Shown here piece after piece: positions 35,429 through 44,625 of a stretch of 64,000 nt of DNA. The notes below the pieces were generated by a model, which was given only the letters and a program-made list of their open reading frames with translations, did no database searches and was not told the origin of the DNA. Every line of letters begins with the position of its first letter. The first letter of the stretch is position 1. Source of the stretch: Actinosynnema sp040640215 (lineage in GTDB: Bacteria > Actinomycetota > Actinomycetes > Mycobacteriales > Pseudonocardiaceae); the NCBI RefSeq assembly GCF_040640215.1, contig NZ_JBFABG010000011.1:210403-274402 (forward strand), given 5' to 3'. The position numbers and the translations under genes were made by a program.

Positions 35429-36268
35429 ATGACCGCACCTGAGCGTTCGCGGCTGGCCCGAGAACGGCTCTCGCGCGAGTTACGAAGGCTGCGCACGGAA
35501 GCCAAGATGACCGGCACGGCTACCGCGCGGGCCACCGGGATGAGCCAGTCGAAGTTGTCGAAGATCGAGAACGGGATGCTCCTCCCGTCCGTGACCGACG
35601 TGGAGCGCCTGGTCGTCGAGTTGTCGGCGAGCCGGGAGACCAGGGTCGAGCTGGTGGAGCTGGCCCGCCAGTTGCACGCCGAGGCGGAAACCCGCCGCGT
35701 GGTGCTGCACCGGGGCGCGCACCGCCACCAGCAGACCGTGGCCCGGATAGAGGCGCGGGCGACCACGAGTCGTTTCTTCCAGAACGCCGGCGTTCCGGCT
35801 TTGTTGCAGAGCGAGAACTACCTCCGGGTGGTTCTGAACGCGACTCCGGCGCACGAGCAGGACACCGCCATCGCCACGCTGCGCAGCCGTCGGGCCAGGA
35901 TGGACGACCTCGGCAAGAGGTTCGTGTTCCTGCTGGCCGAGGGGGCGTTGCGGTGGCGGCTGGGCTCGGCGGACCTGATGTGCGAGCAGATCGACCACCT
36001 CGTGCAGACCATGCACCGGCCGAACGTCCAGTTGGGCGTGGTGCCCTGGACGGCGGACGCGAACCTGGTGGCGTTGCACGGTTTCCAGGTCTACGACGAG
36101 CGGGTGGTGACCCTGAGCGTGCTGACCGGCAACGCCACGATCACCGACCCGCACGACGTGCGCGAGTACCTGACCCTGTTCGGGCGGCTGGAGCGGTTGG
36201 CGATGCGCGGTGAGCAGCTTGAGGACCTGTTGGAGGGGATCTCCAGGGACCACCGCAAGCTCGGCTGA
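35429..36268 (+). CDS. XRE-family regulator with DUF5753
   Basis: A 279-residue protein from ATG 35429 (TTG 35420 possible). An N-terminal helix-turn-helix (RRLRTEAKMTGTATARATGMSQSKLSKIENGMLLP) is followed by the C-terminal DUF5753 domain with FFQNAGVPALLQSENYLRVVL, LAEGALRW, QLGVVPW and GFQVYDERVV. Such regulators are abundant in filamentous actinomycetes, often near DUF397 genes, but none is adjacent here. It is inserted within the PIM operon block. Confidence 0.9.
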   Translation: MTAPERSRLARERLSRELRRLRTEAKMTGTATARATGMSQSKLSKIENGMLLPSVTDVERLVVELSASRETRVELVELARQLHAEAETRRVVLHRGAHRHQQTVARIEARATTSRFFQNAGVPALLQSENYLRVVLNATPAHEQDTAIATLRSRRARMDDLGKRFVFLLAEGALRWRLGSADLMCEQIDHLVQTMHRPNVQLGVVPWTADANLVALHGFQVYDERVVTLSVLTGNATITDPHDVREYLTLFGRLERLAMRGEQLEDLLEGISRDHRKLG

Positions 36269-36330
36269 GCTGGGCCGTTAGGCTGCCCGGGACCCAGTCG
36301 TCCCCCGCCGGTAGGTGCAGTCGCCGCCTT

Positions 36331-36939
36331 ATGTTGAACATCTTCGCCCGCGCGTCGGTCTCACGCGTCACCGATCCGATCGGGGCGTGGCTGCTGCGAC
36401 GCGGCCTCACCCCGAACACCGTCACGGTGCTGGGCACCGTCTGCTCCGTCGCGGCGTCGCTGTGGTTCATCCCGCGCGGGCAGTTGTTCACCGGGGCCGC
36501 CGTGGTCACCGCGTTCCTGCTGTTCGACCTGATCGACGGCGCGATGGCCCGCGCGCAGGGCGGCGGCACCGCGTACGGCGCGGTGCTCGACGCCAGTTGC
36601 GACCGGATCGCCGACGGCGCGCTGTTCGCCGCCGTCGCCTGGTGGTGCTTCGGCGCGGGGGAGCACGGGCTCGCCGCGGCGACCCTGGTGTCGCTGGTCG
36701 GCGCGCAGGTCACCTCGTACGTGAAGGCGCGGGCGGAAGCGTCCGGGCTGACGGCGGACGTCGGCCTCGCCGAGCGGGCGGACCGGTTCGTCGTCGTGCT
36801 GATCGGCGTCGGGCTGCACGGCCTCGGCGTGCCCTACGTCCTGCCGGTGGCGCTGTACCTGCTCGCCGCGCTGATCGTCATCACCGTGGCGCAGCGCCTG
36901 CTGGCCGTGCGGCAAGCCGCGAAGGAGTCGGCCACGTGA
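36331..36939 (+). CDS. pgsA: Phosphatidylinositol-phosphate synthase
   Basis: A 202-residue membrane enzyme from ATG 36331. The CDP-alcohol phosphotransferase signature D-x2-D-G-x2-A-R-x8-G-x3-D-x3-D is complete (DLIDGAMARAQ...YGAVLDASCD). Several hydrophobic helices surround it. It joins CDP-diacylglycerol to inositol-phosphate. Order with the acyltransferase and PimA is as in mycobacteria (PgsA1). It overlaps the next gene by 4 bp. Confidence 0.92.
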   Translation: MLNIFARASVSRVTDPIGAWLLRRGLTPNTVTVLGTVCSVAASLWFIPRGQLFTGAAVVTAFLLFDLIDGAMARAQGGGTAYGAVLDASCDRIADGALFAAVAWWCFGAGEHGLAAATLVSLVGAQVTSYVKARAEASGLTADVGLAERADRFVVVLIGVGLHGLGVPYVLPVALYLLAALIVITVAQRLLAVRQAAKESAT

Positions 36940-37868
36940 AGGAACGCCTGACCGACCTGGGCTTCGCCGCGGGCTGGCGGCTGGTCCGCCTGCTGCCGGA
37001 GAAGTGGGCGGTCGCGCTGTTCGAGCGGGCCGCCGACTGGGCGTCCGGTCGCGGCGGCGACGGCATCCGGCAGTTGCACGCCAACCTGCGCCGGGTCGTG
37101 CCGCGCGCCGGCGCGGCCGAGATGGACGAACTGGTGCGGCTGTCGGTCCGGTCCTACGCGCGGTACTGGCGGGAGGCGTTCCGGCTGCCGTCGATGGACC
37201 TCCAGGCCCTCTACCTCGAATCCGACCGGACCATGACCGGCGTGGAGAACCTCGACGCGGCGCTCGCGGCGGGCAACGGCGCGATCGTGGCGCTGCCGCA
37301 CTGCGGCAACTGGGACGTCGCGGGCGTGTGGCTGGTCCGGCACGCCGGCGGGTTCACCACCGTCGCCGAGCGGCTCAAGCCCGAATCGCTGTACCGCCGG
37401 TTCATCGCGTTCCGCGAGAGCCTGGGCTTCGAGGTGCTGCCGCTGACCGGCGGCGACCGCAACCCGGCGGTCGTGCTCGCCGAGCGGCTGCGCGCCAACG
37501 GCGTGGTCTGCCTGCTCGCCGACCGCGACCTGACCGCCGGCGGCGTGCCGGTGACGTTCTTCGGCGAGCAGACCATGATGCCCGCCGGACCCGCGCACCT
37601 GGCCGCCACGACCGGCGCGGCGCTGCTCCCGGCCACCCTGTGGTTCACCGAGGAGGGGTGGGTGTTCCGCATCCACCCGCCGCTGCGCGTCACCGGCCTC
37701 AAGGGCGTGGCACCGGCGACCCAGCAGTTGGCCGACGTGTTCGCCGCCGACATCGCGGCCCACCCCACGGACTGGCACATGCTCCAGAAGCTGTGGCTCG
37801 CCGACCTGCCGGAGAGCAGGCAGAAGGCGTTGCGCCGGGTGCTGTCCCGCAGGGAGGACGTCGGGTGA
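36936..37868 (+). CDS. Phosphatidylinositol mannoside acyltransferase
   Basis: A 310-residue LpxL/HtrB-like acyltransferase from GTG 36936. The catalytic HxxxxD-type motif is LPHCGNWDVAG. Further family blocks are VAERLKPESLYRRFIAFRESLGFEVLPL, CLLADRDLTAGGVPVTFFG and HPTDWHMLQKLW. The homologue at this place in Mycobacterium tuberculosis (Rv2611c, PatA) acylates PIM. It overlaps pimA by 4 bp. Confidence 0.9.
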   Translation: MKERLTDLGFAAGWRLVRLLPEKWAVALFERAADWASGRGGDGIRQLHANLRRVVPRAGAAEMDELVRLSVRSYARYWREAFRLPSMDLQALYLESDRTMTGVENLDAALAAGNGAIVALPHCGNWDVAGVWLVRHAGGFTTVAERLKPESLYRRFIAFRESLGFEVLPLTGGDRNPAVVLAERLRANGVVCLLADRDLTAGGVPVTFFGEQTMMPAGPAHLAATTGAALLPATLWFTEEGWVFRIHPPLRVTGLKGVAPATQQLADVFAADIAAHPTDWHMLQKLWLADLPESRQKALRRVLSRREDVG

Positions 37869-38983
37869 GGGTCGGCATCGTCTGCCCGTACTCCTTCGAG
37901 GTGCCCGGAGGAGTGCAGGCGCACGTGGTCGACCTGGCGCGCGCGCTGCGCTCGCTCGGGCACGAGGTGGAGGTGCTCGGCCCGGCCGACGACGACACGC
38001 CGGTGCCGGAGTTCGTCACCTCCGCCGGGCGCGCGGTGGGCATCCCGTACAACGGGTCGGTGGCCCGGCTGTCGTTCGGCCCGGTGTCGTTCTCCCGCGT
38101 CCGGCGGTGGATCGCCGAGCACGACTTCGACGTCCTGCACCTGCACGAGCCGACCGCGCCGTCGCTGTCCATGCTGGCGCTGATGGTGGCCGACGGGCCG
38201 ATCGTGGCGACGTTCCACACGTCCACGCCGCGTTCCAAGATGCTCTCCGCGTTCCAGGTGGTGCTCCAGCCGTTCCTGGAGAAGATCACCGCCCGGATCG
38301 CGGTGTCCGCGCTGGCCCGGCGGGTGCAGGTGGAGCACCTGGGCGGCGACGCGGTGGAGATCCCCAACGGGGTGGACGTCGGCTTCTTCGCCGACGCCGA
38401 CCCGCTGGAGGGCTACCCGCGACCCGGCGGCACGATCGGGTTCGTCGGCCGGTTCACCGAGCCGCGCAAGGGGATGCCGGTGCTGCTGGAGGCGTTCCGG
38501 GAGCTGCCCGGGGACGTGCGGCTGCTGATCGTCGGCCGGGGTGACGAGAGCGAGCTGCGCAAGGCCGCCGGACCCGCCCTGGCCTCCCGGATGGACTTCC
38601 TGGGCATGGTGGACGACGAGACCAAGGCCCGCGCGCTGCGCAGCGTGGACGTGTACTGCGCGCCGAACACCGGCGGCGAGAGCTTCGGCATCATCCTCAC
38701 CGAGGCGATGTCGGCCGGCACCCCCGTGGTGGCCGCCGACCTGGACGCGTTCCGGCGGGTGCTGGACGACGGCGAGGCCGGCGTGCTGACGCCGGTCGGG
38801 GACTCGGCGGCGCTGGCCCGCGCGCTGCGCGACCTGCTCGGCGACCAGGCCCGGCGCGCGGAGTACGTGGACGCGGCCCGCCGGCGGGTGATGACCTACG
38901 ACTGGTCGGTGGTGGCCGGGCAGGTGCTGCGGGTCTACGAGAGCGCGATGGCGGCGGACCCGCGACAGGTGGGGGAGGCGTGA
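37865..38983 (+). CDS. pimA: Phosphatidylinositol alpha-mannosyltransferase
   Basis: A 372-residue GT4 glycosyltransferase from GTG 37865. The N-terminal Rossmann half has CPYSFEVPGGVQAHV and DVLHLHEPTAPS. The C-terminal half has GFVGRFTEPRKGMPVLLEA and the nucleotide-sugar E-x7-E motif in GGESFGIILTEAMSAGTPVVA. It adds the first mannose to phosphatidylinositol at the cytoplasmic face. The operon context is decisive. Confidence 0.93.
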   Translation: MRVGIVCPYSFEVPGGVQAHVVDLARALRSLGHEVEVLGPADDDTPVPEFVTSAGRAVGIPYNGSVARLSFGPVSFSRVRRWIAEHDFDVLHLHEPTAPSLSMLALMVADGPIVATFHTSTPRSKMLSAFQVVLQPFLEKITARIAVSALARRVQVEHLGGDAVEIPNGVDVGFFADADPLEGYPRPGGTIGFVGRFTEPRKGMPVLLEAFRELPGDVRLLIVGRGDESELRKAAGPALASRMDFLGMVDDETKARALRSVDVYCAPNTGGESFGIILTEAMSAGTPVVAADLDAFRRVLDDGEAGVLTPVGDSAALARALRDLLGDQARRAEYVDAARRRVMTYDWSVVAGQVLRVYESAMAADPRQVGEA

Positions 38984-39945
38984 CCAGCTCCGGCATGGCG
39001 TTGACGTTCCTGGTGCTGCTCGGCCTGATCGTGCTGGTGGGTCCGGGAGTCCTGGGCACCGCGAACCGGCTGGACCGGCTGCACGTGCGCACCGACGCCG
39101 CGTGGGCCGCGTTGGACGCCGCCCTGGCGCGGCGGGCCGTGGTGACCCGCGCGGTGGCGGTGCTGTGCGACGCGCCGGAGCTGCGCGACGCGGCGGACCG
39201 GGCCGAGCGGGCGACGCGGCCCGACCGCGAGGCGGCCGAGAACGAGCTCAGCGGTGTGCTGGAAGACCTGGACCGGTCGGCGCTGGCCCCGGAGCTCGCG
39301 GCCGAGCTGTCCGACGCCGAGCAGCGGGTGGTGCTGGCGCGGCGGGTGCACAACGACGCCGTGCGGGACACGTTGGCGCTGCGGCGCTGGCGGCTGGTGC
39401 GCTGGCTGCGCCTGGCGGGCACCGCGCCGACGCCGGCGTACTTCGAGATCGCCGAACCGCTGGAGGACCTGCCGACCCGGCGGGTGTCCGCGCGGGTCGT
39501 GCTCGCCGACCCGGCCGGCCGGGTGCTGCTGTTCGAGGGCTTCGACCCGGCGCGGCCCGACGAGCTGTTCTGGTTCACCGTGGGCGGCGGTGTCGAGCAC
39601 GCCGAAGACCTGCGGGCGGCGGCGCTGCGCGAGGCGTTCGAGGAGACCGGGCTGGAGCTCGCGCCGGACGACCTGGTCGGCCCGGTGTGGAAGCGGCGGG
39701 CGGTGTTCAGCTTCGACGGGCTCAGCTACGCGGCCGAGGAGTGGTTCTTCGTGTGCCGCCGGGACGCGGCGGACGTCGACACGTCCCGGTTCAACGAGGT
39801 GGAGCGGCACACCATTCGCGGCCATCGGTGGTGGTCGGTGGAGGAACTGCGCGCCACCGACGACACCGTCTACCCCGTGCAACTGGCCGAGATCCTGCCC
39901 GAAGCGCTGGCCGGCTGGGACGGCGTGACCCGCTCGGTGCGCTGA
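38980..39945 (+). CDS. Nudix hydrolase with membrane-anchored LemA-like N-terminus
   Basis: A 321-residue protein from GTG 38980, overlapping pimA by 4 bp. A transmembrane helix (MALTFLVLLGLIVLVGPGVLG) leads into a coiled LemA-like segment (ANRLDRLHVRTDAAWAALDAALARRAVV). The Nudix box follows (GVEHAEDLRAAALREAFEETGLEL, near residues 205-228). A fusion of this kind occurs at the same locus in mycobacteria (Rv2609c). The substrate is unknown. Confidence 0.85.
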   Translation: MTSSGMALTFLVLLGLIVLVGPGVLGTANRLDRLHVRTDAAWAALDAALARRAVVTRAVAVLCDAPELRDAADRAERATRPDREAAENELSGVLEDLDRSALAPELAAELSDAEQRVVLARRVHNDAVRDTLALRRWRLVRWLRLAGTAPTPAYFEIAEPLEDLPTRRVSARVVLADPAGRVLLFEGFDPARPDELFWFTVGGGVEHAEDLRAAALREAFEETGLELAPDDLVGPVWKRRAVFSFDGLSYAAEEWFFVCRRDAADVDTSRFNEVERHTIRGHRWWSVEELRATDDTVYPVQLAEILPEALAGWDGVTRSVR

Positions 39946-40024
39946 GCCGGCGGCGTGGTCCTCGGGGGACGGCGAGTGGTGGGGCGGCCCGGAACGACGA
40001 CCGCCGCCGGCTTCGAGGACGGTC

Positions 40025-40399
40025 TCAGAGGATGAAGGTGGCGATCATCTGGCCGAGCAGGCGGACGTCGGCGTGGCCTCGGAACTCCAGGCGGACCTGG
40101 CCCAGGCCGGAGAACCAGAGGTCGAGCTCGGCGTCCATGTCGAAGGTGCCCGCCGTCTCGATGGAGAACGCCTGCACCCGGCTGTAGGGCAGCGACGTGA
40201 AGTCCTTCTTGCGGCCCGTCATGCCCTGGACGTTGACCGCGATCACCCGCTTGTTGGTGAACACCACGAAGTCGCGCACGGTCTTGAAGCACGACACGAT
40301 CTGCTCGCCCTGGATCATGATCGGCGACACCTGCGGCGCGATGTCCTCAGGCCGGCACGGCGCGAGCTTGAACACGGACGCTTTCTCGAAGTCGATCAC
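40025..40399 (-). CDS. Bacterial PH-domain protein
   Basis: A 124-residue protein from ATG 40399. It contains LAPCRPEDIAPQVSPIMIQGEQIVSCFKTVRDFVVFTNKRVIAVNVQGMTGRKKDF and a terminal helix, the bacterial PH domain (bPH_1, YvbH-like). There is no signal peptide or membrane helix. Role unknown. It converges on the Nudix gene. Confidence 0.85.
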   Translation of the reverse strand: MIDFEKASVFKLAPCRPEDIAPQVSPIMIQGEQIVSCFKTVRDFVVFTNKRVIAVNVQGMTGRKKDFTSLPYSRVQAFSIETAGTFDMDAELDLWFSGLGQVRLEFRGHADVRLLGQMIATFIL

Positions 40400-40825
40400 G
40401 CTCTCGACGGTAGCACCGGATCGGCGGCCGGTGGAGGCTCGCGCGGTCGAGCCCGCGGACTGCCGCAGCCGGTCGGCACCACGACCGGACGGCGGAACGC
40501 CCGCGCCGCACCGGTCCGCCCACCGGGTGCCGATCGCGTCGATCAGGCGGCGGGGATACCGGGTGGATCGACCAGGCCGATCGGGGTGCCGATCGCGTCG
40601 ACCAGGCGGGCCGGGAGTGCCGGTCGCGTCGGCCAGGTCGGCGAGGCTCGCGCCACGCGGTCACCGCACCGCCGCACCGCCGCACCGCGAACTCCGGCGC
40701 GTGGATCACCGCCGGTCGCGCCCGGCCGGGAAGACCCGGCCGAGTGCGTCCCCCTCTGCGTCGTTCCCTCTGCGTTGTTCCCCTTCGGGCGCGTCCCCCT
40801 TCGGGCGTGTTTCCCCTGTCGTCGC
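40400..40825. other. 426-bp gene-free stretch with degenerate repeats
   Basis: No gene seen. It holds a 25-bp near-repeat (GGTGCCGATCGCGTCGA-YCAGGCGG at 40526 and 40585, with a more diverged copy at 40617), a short run of GCACCGCC triplets near 40670, and a C-rich direct repeat around CCCTTCGGGCG (40786 and 40805). These look like slippage or decayed coding sequence between leftward genes. Confidence 0.5.
40526..40641. repeat. Imperfect ~25-bp repeats
   Basis: Two nearly identical 25-mers begin at 40526 and 40585 (one C/T difference), and a third, more diverged copy begins near 40617. All read on the + strand. They carry a CGATCGCGTCGA core. Confidence 0.55.
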
Positions 40826-41335
40826 CTAGGCCCAGCCGGTCGGGTTCGTCGCGGTCTCCCGGGAGATGCCCGAGCCGGTGCCGGGGAACCCGCCGAACAG
40901 GTCCGCGTGCAGGTGCGCGAAGAAGTAGCACAGCGCCTCGCACTCGGCGTCCGGCACGGCGAGCCGGGGATTCCGCGACACGGCCTCGTAGAACTCCCGC
41001 CCGAGCGCGACGATGAACCCGCGCGCGTACAGGAACCCGTCGTCGGAGCCGTCGGTCACCTCGTGCACGTCACGCCGGTCGATGTCGTGCAGCTTGCGCT
41101 CCACCACCCGGTCCAGCGCCGTCAGCTCCTCCGAGGACAGGCCCTCGGTGGCCTGGCGCAGCGCGGTCAGCACGCGGACCAGGTACTCCTCCACCTCGGC
41201 CGCCGCGTCGAAGGCGTCCTCCTCGGGATCGCGCTTGGCCAGCGCCGCGCGCGCCCCGTTCGCCTCGGGGCCCACTCCGGCCCAGGCGTCTTCCAGCAGT
41301 GCCCAGAACCGGGCTTCGTCGGTCTCGAATGTCAC
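40826..41335 (-). CDS. DUF4240 domain protein
   Basis: A 169-residue protein from GTG 41335. It starts VTFETDEARFWALLEDAW and continues LSSEELTALDRVVERKLHDIDRRDVHEVTDGSDDGFLYARGFIVALGREFYEAV, the DUF4240 pattern. Function is unknown. It lies 62 bp downstream of the F420-type oxidoreductase on the same strand and may be co-transcribed with the pyrimidine genes. Confidence 0.85.
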   Translation of the reverse strand: MTFETDEARFWALLEDAWAGVGPEANGARAALAKRDPEEDAFDAAAEVEEYLVRVLTALRQATEGLSSEELTALDRVVERKLHDIDRRDVHEVTDGSDDGFLYARGFIVALGREFYEAVSRNPRLAVPDAECEALCYFFAHLHADLFGGFPGTGSGISRETATNPTGWA

Positions 41336-41397
41336 GGTCGGAAGCGTAGCGGGACGGTACGACAATCCACCCCGCGCACGCCTCCGACCTGCGTCGA

Positions 41398-42390
41398 TCA
41401 CACTCGCGGCAGCACCTCGTCCCCGTACGCGGCAAGGGTTTCGCCCCGGGCGTCGTGCATCAGGTAGAGGGCGAAGTTGGACACGCCGAGCTCCCGCAGC
41501 TCGTGCAGCCGCTCCACGTGCGCCGCCGCCGGGCCGAGCAGGCAGAACCGGTCCACGATGGAGTCCGGCACGAAGTCGGCCGAGCGGTGGCCCGCCCGGC
41601 CGTGGTGGGCGTAGTCGTAGCCCTCCCGGTCCTTGACGTAGTCGGTCAGCGCCCGGGGCACCGCGCCCGAGTCGCCGTACCGGGCCACCAGGTCCGCGAC
41701 GTGGTTGCCGACCATGCCGCCGAACCACCGCAACTGGTCCCGCTGGTGCGCCAGGTCCTCCCCGACGTACGCGGGCGCGGCCACGCACATCGTGATCGCC
41801 GCCGGGTCCCGCCCGGCCGCGAGCGCCGCCTCCCGGACCGTCCCGATGGTCCAGCGCGCGATGTCCGGGTCGGCGGTCTGGAGGATGAAGCCGTCCGCCT
41901 GCTCGCCGACCAGTTTCAGCGCGCGCGGGCCGTAGGCGGCCATCCACACCTCCAGCTTCCCGTCGCGCACCCACGGGATGCGCACCGGCGTGCCGTGGTG
42001 GACCACCTCCCGCCCCTCGGCCAGCCCCTTCACCACGGCCATCGCCGCGCCGAGCGTGGCCAGCGTCGCGGGCGGCTGCCCGATCACCCGCCGCGCCGAG
42101 TCGCCACGGCCGATGCCGCACACCGTGCGGTTGCCGAACATGTCGTTCAGCGTGGCGAACAGCGACGCCATCACGGACCAGTCGCGGGTGCTCGGGTTGG
42201 TCACCATCGGACCCACGACCAGGCGCTCCGTGGCGGCCAGCACCTGCGAGTAGATGACGAACGGCTCCTGCCACAGCACCGTCGAGTCGAACGTCCAGCC
42301 GTAGCGGAAACCCCTGTCCTCGGCGGCTTTCAGCCCCGCCACGACGTCCCGCGCGGGCGGGTCGGTCTGCAACACCACACCGAAGTCCAC
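41398..42390 (-). CDS. LLM-class F420-dependent oxidoreductase (TIGR03842-like)
   Basis: A 330-residue (beta/alpha)8 luciferase-like enzyme from ATG 42390. Visible blocks are MDFGVVLQTDPPARDVVAG, LVVGPMVTNPSTRDWSVMASLF, VCGIGRGDSARRVIG and VWMAAYGPRALKLVGEQADGFIL. The family is regularly found beside hydantoinase/dihydropyrimidinase genes, as here (10-bp gap). No conventional dihydropyrimidine dehydrogenase is present, so it could provide an F420- or flavin-linked redox step for the pyrimidine ring. That role is inference. Confidence 0.85.
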   Translation of the reverse strand: MDFGVVLQTDPPARDVVAGLKAAEDRGFRYGWTFDSTVLWQEPFVIYSQVLAATERLVVGPMVTNPSTRDWSVMASLFATLNDMFGNRTVCGIGRGDSARRVIGQPPATLATLGAAMAVVKGLAEGREVVHHGTPVRIPWVRDGKLEVWMAAYGPRALKLVGEQADGFILQTADPDIARWTIGTVREAALAAGRDPAAITMCVAAPAYVGEDLAHQRDQLRWFGGMVGNHVADLVARYGDSGAVPRALTDYVKDREGYDYAHHGRAGHRSADFVPDSIVDRFCLLGPAAAHVERLHELRELGVSNFALYLMHDARGETLAAYGDEVLPRV

Positions 42391-42400
42391 AGCGGACCCC

Positions 42401-43786
42401 CTAGACCAGGTACTGGTTGAGCTCGCGGGGCAGGAAGCGGCCGTGCCCGACCGCGCCGCGGAAGCCGGAGCCGTCCACCACGACCCGGCCGCGCGACAGC
42501 ACGGTGTCCACCCGGCCGGTGAGCTCCATGCCCTCGTACGCCGAGTAGTCCACGTTCATGTGGTGGGTGGCGGCCGACACCGTCTGCTTCGCGGTCGGGT
42601 CGTACACCACGAGGTCGGCGTCCGCGCCGGGCGCGACCACACCCTTGCGCGGGTGCAGGCCGAACATCCGCGCGGGCGTGGTGGAGGTGATCTCCACCCA
42701 CCGCTCCAGGCTGATCTCGCCCCGCACCACGCCCTGGTGCAGCAGGTCCACCCGGTGTTCGACGCCCGGGATGCCGTTGGGGATCTTGGAGAAGTCGCCG
42801 CGCCCGAGCTCCTTCTGGTCCTTGAAGCAGAACGGGCAGTGGTCGGTCGACACCACGGACAGGTCGTTGGTGCGCAGTCCCCGCCACAGCTCGGACTGGT
42901 GCTCCCGGGGGCGCAGCGGAGGGGAGGCCACGTACTTCGAACCCTCGAAGTCCGGCCTGGCCAGGTCTTCCAGCGACAGGTAGAGGTACTGCGGGCACGT
43001 CTCGGCGAACACGTTCTGGCCGGTGTCGCGCGCCTTCGCCACCGCGTCCAACGCCTGCGCGGCGGACAGGTGCACGACGTAGAGCGGCGCGCCGGTCACC
43101 TTCGCCAGGGTGATCGCCCGGGACGTGGCCTCGCCCTCCAGCTCGGCCGGCCTGGTCAGGCCGTGCTCCACCGGGTCGGTGCGGCCCTCGGCGAGGGCCT
43201 GGGCGACGAGTTCGTCGATCGCGATGCCGTTCTCGGCGTGCATCATGACCGTCGCGCCGATCTCCCGCGCCTTGCGCATCGCGCGCAGGATCTCGCCGTC
43301 GGTGGCGTAGAAGACGCCGGGGTAGGCCATGAACAGCTTGAACGTGTTCACGCCCGCCGCCGCGCACGACTCCATCTCCTTGAGCGACGAGTCGTTCACG
43401 TCGGAGACGATCATGTGGAACCCGTAGTCGATCGCGCAGTTGCCGTCCGCCTTGGCGTGCCACCGGTCCAGCGCGGCCTCCAGCGAGGTGCCCTTGGCCT
43501 GCACCGCGAAGTCGACGATCGTCGTCGTGCCGCCCCACGCCGCCGCCGTGGTGCCGGTGGCGAACGTGTCGGTGGAGGACGTGCCGCCGAAGGGCATCTC
43601 CATGTGCGTGTGCGCGTCGATGCCGCCGGGGATCACGTACTTGCCCGTCGCGTCGATCGTCTCGTCGGCCCGGACCGGGAACCCGGGCACCAGCAGCGCC
43701 GCGATCGTCTCGCCGGCCACCAGCACGTCGGCGGCCACGGCCCCGGTCGCGTTCACCACGAGACCGCCCTTCACCAGGGTGGTCAC
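42401..43786 (-). CDS. hydA: Dihydropyrimidinase/D-hydantoinase
   Basis: A 461-residue amidohydrolase from GTG 43786. The metal-binding HTHMEMPFGG is near residue 58, followed by the carbamylated-Lys region FKLFMAYPGVF, ATVMMHAENG (His), YVVHLSAAQAL (His) and the catalytic Asp in VVSTDHCPF. It opens the dihydrouracil or hydantoin ring to N-carbamoyl-beta-alanine. It overlaps the beta-ureidopropionase stop by 4 bp. Confidence 0.92.
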   Translation of the reverse strand: MTTLVKGGLVVNATGAVAADVLVAGETIAALLVPGFPVRADETIDATGKYVIPGGIDAHTHMEMPFGGTSSTDTFATGTTAAAWGGTTTIVDFAVQAKGTSLEAALDRWHAKADGNCAIDYGFHMIVSDVNDSSLKEMESCAAAGVNTFKLFMAYPGVFYATDGEILRAMRKAREIGATVMMHAENGIAIDELVAQALAEGRTDPVEHGLTRPAELEGEATSRAITLAKVTGAPLYVVHLSAAQALDAVAKARDTGQNVFAETCPQYLYLSLEDLARPDFEGSKYVASPPLRPREHQSELWRGLRTNDLSVVSTDHCPFCFKDQKELGRGDFSKIPNGIPGVEHRVDLLHQGVVRGEISLERWVEITSTTPARMFGLHPRKGVVAPGADADLVVYDPTAKQTVSAATHHMNVDYSAYEGMELTGRVDTVLSRGRVVVDGSGFRGAVGHGRFLPRELNQYLV

Positions 43787-44625
43787 GGCGTCACCAGCGA
43801 GTCGTAGGTGTCCGGGCGGCGGTCGCGGTAGAACGCCCAGAGGTCGCGCACCTCGGCCAGCCGGTCCATGTCCAGGTCGCGGACGACCACCTCCTCCTCG
43901 GTGTCCGAGGCGGCCTCGCCGACCAGTTGCCCGCGCGGGTCCACGAAGTACGACTGGCCGTAGAAGTCGTTGTCGCCCAGCGGCTCCACGCCGACCCGGT
44001 TGATCGTGCCCACGTAGTACTCGTTGGCCACGGCGGCGGCGGGCTGCTCCAGCCGCCACAGGTACTCCGACAGGCCGCGCGAGGTGGCCGAGGGGTTGAA
44101 CACGATCCGCGCCCCGCCCAGGCCCAGCGCGCGCCAGCCCTCCGGGAAGTGCCGCTCGTAGCAGATGTACACGCCGATCTTGCCGATCGCGGTGTCGAAC
44201 ACCGGGTAGCCCAGGTTGCCGGGCCGGAAGTAGAACTTCTCCCAGAACCCCTCCACCTGCGGGATGTGGTTCTTGCGGTGCTTGCCCAGGTAGGTGCCGT
44301 CCGCGTCGATCACCGCGGCGGTGTTGAAGTACACGCCGGGCTGCTCCTGCTCGTACAGGGGCACGACCAGCACCACCCCGTGCCGCTCGGCCACCCGGCA
44401 CATCAGCTCGGTGGTCGGGCCGTCCGGGACGCCCTCGGTGTAGGAGTAGTAGTCGGCGTCCTGGACCTGGCAGAAGTAAGGGCCGTAGAACAGCTCTTGG
44501 AGGCACACGACCTGGGCACCCCGCGATGCGGCGGTGCGGACCGCCTCCACCGCGTTCGCGATCATCGAATCCTTGTCGCCGGTCCACCTCTGCTGGACCA
44601 GACCCGCTCGGACGATGGTGCTCAC
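43783..44625 (-). CDS. Beta-ureidopropionase (nitrilase superfamily)
   Basis: A 280-residue amidase from GTG 44625 with AAGGAG 7 bases upstream. The Glu-Lys-Cys triad is visible: Glu in CLQELFYGP, Lys in GKHRKNHIP, Cys in GVYICYERHFPEG. FNPSATSRGLSEYLW is typical of the N-carbamoyl-beta-alanine amidohydrolase branch. It releases beta-alanine, CO2 and ammonia, the step after the dihydropyrimidinase. Confidence 0.9.
   Translation of the reverse strand: MSTIVRAGLVQQRWTGDKDSMIANAVEAVRTAASRGAQVVCLQELFYGPYFCQVQDADYYSYTEGVPDGPTTELMCRVAERHGVVLVVPLYEQEQPGVYFNTAAVIDADGTYLGKHRKNHIPQVEGFWEKFYFRPGNLGYPVFDTAIGKIGVYICYERHFPEGWRALGLGGARIVFNPSATSRGLSEYLWRLEQPAAAVANEYYVGTINRVGVEPLGDNDFYGQSYFVDPRGQLVGEAASDTEEEVVVRDLDMDRLAEVRDLWAFYRDRRPDTYDSLVTP

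Noticed and set aside
40400..40825. Possible small leftward protein in the repeat-rich gap
   Set aside because: Open frames here have Arg/Pro/Gly-rich content, no ribosome site and run through degenerate repeats.
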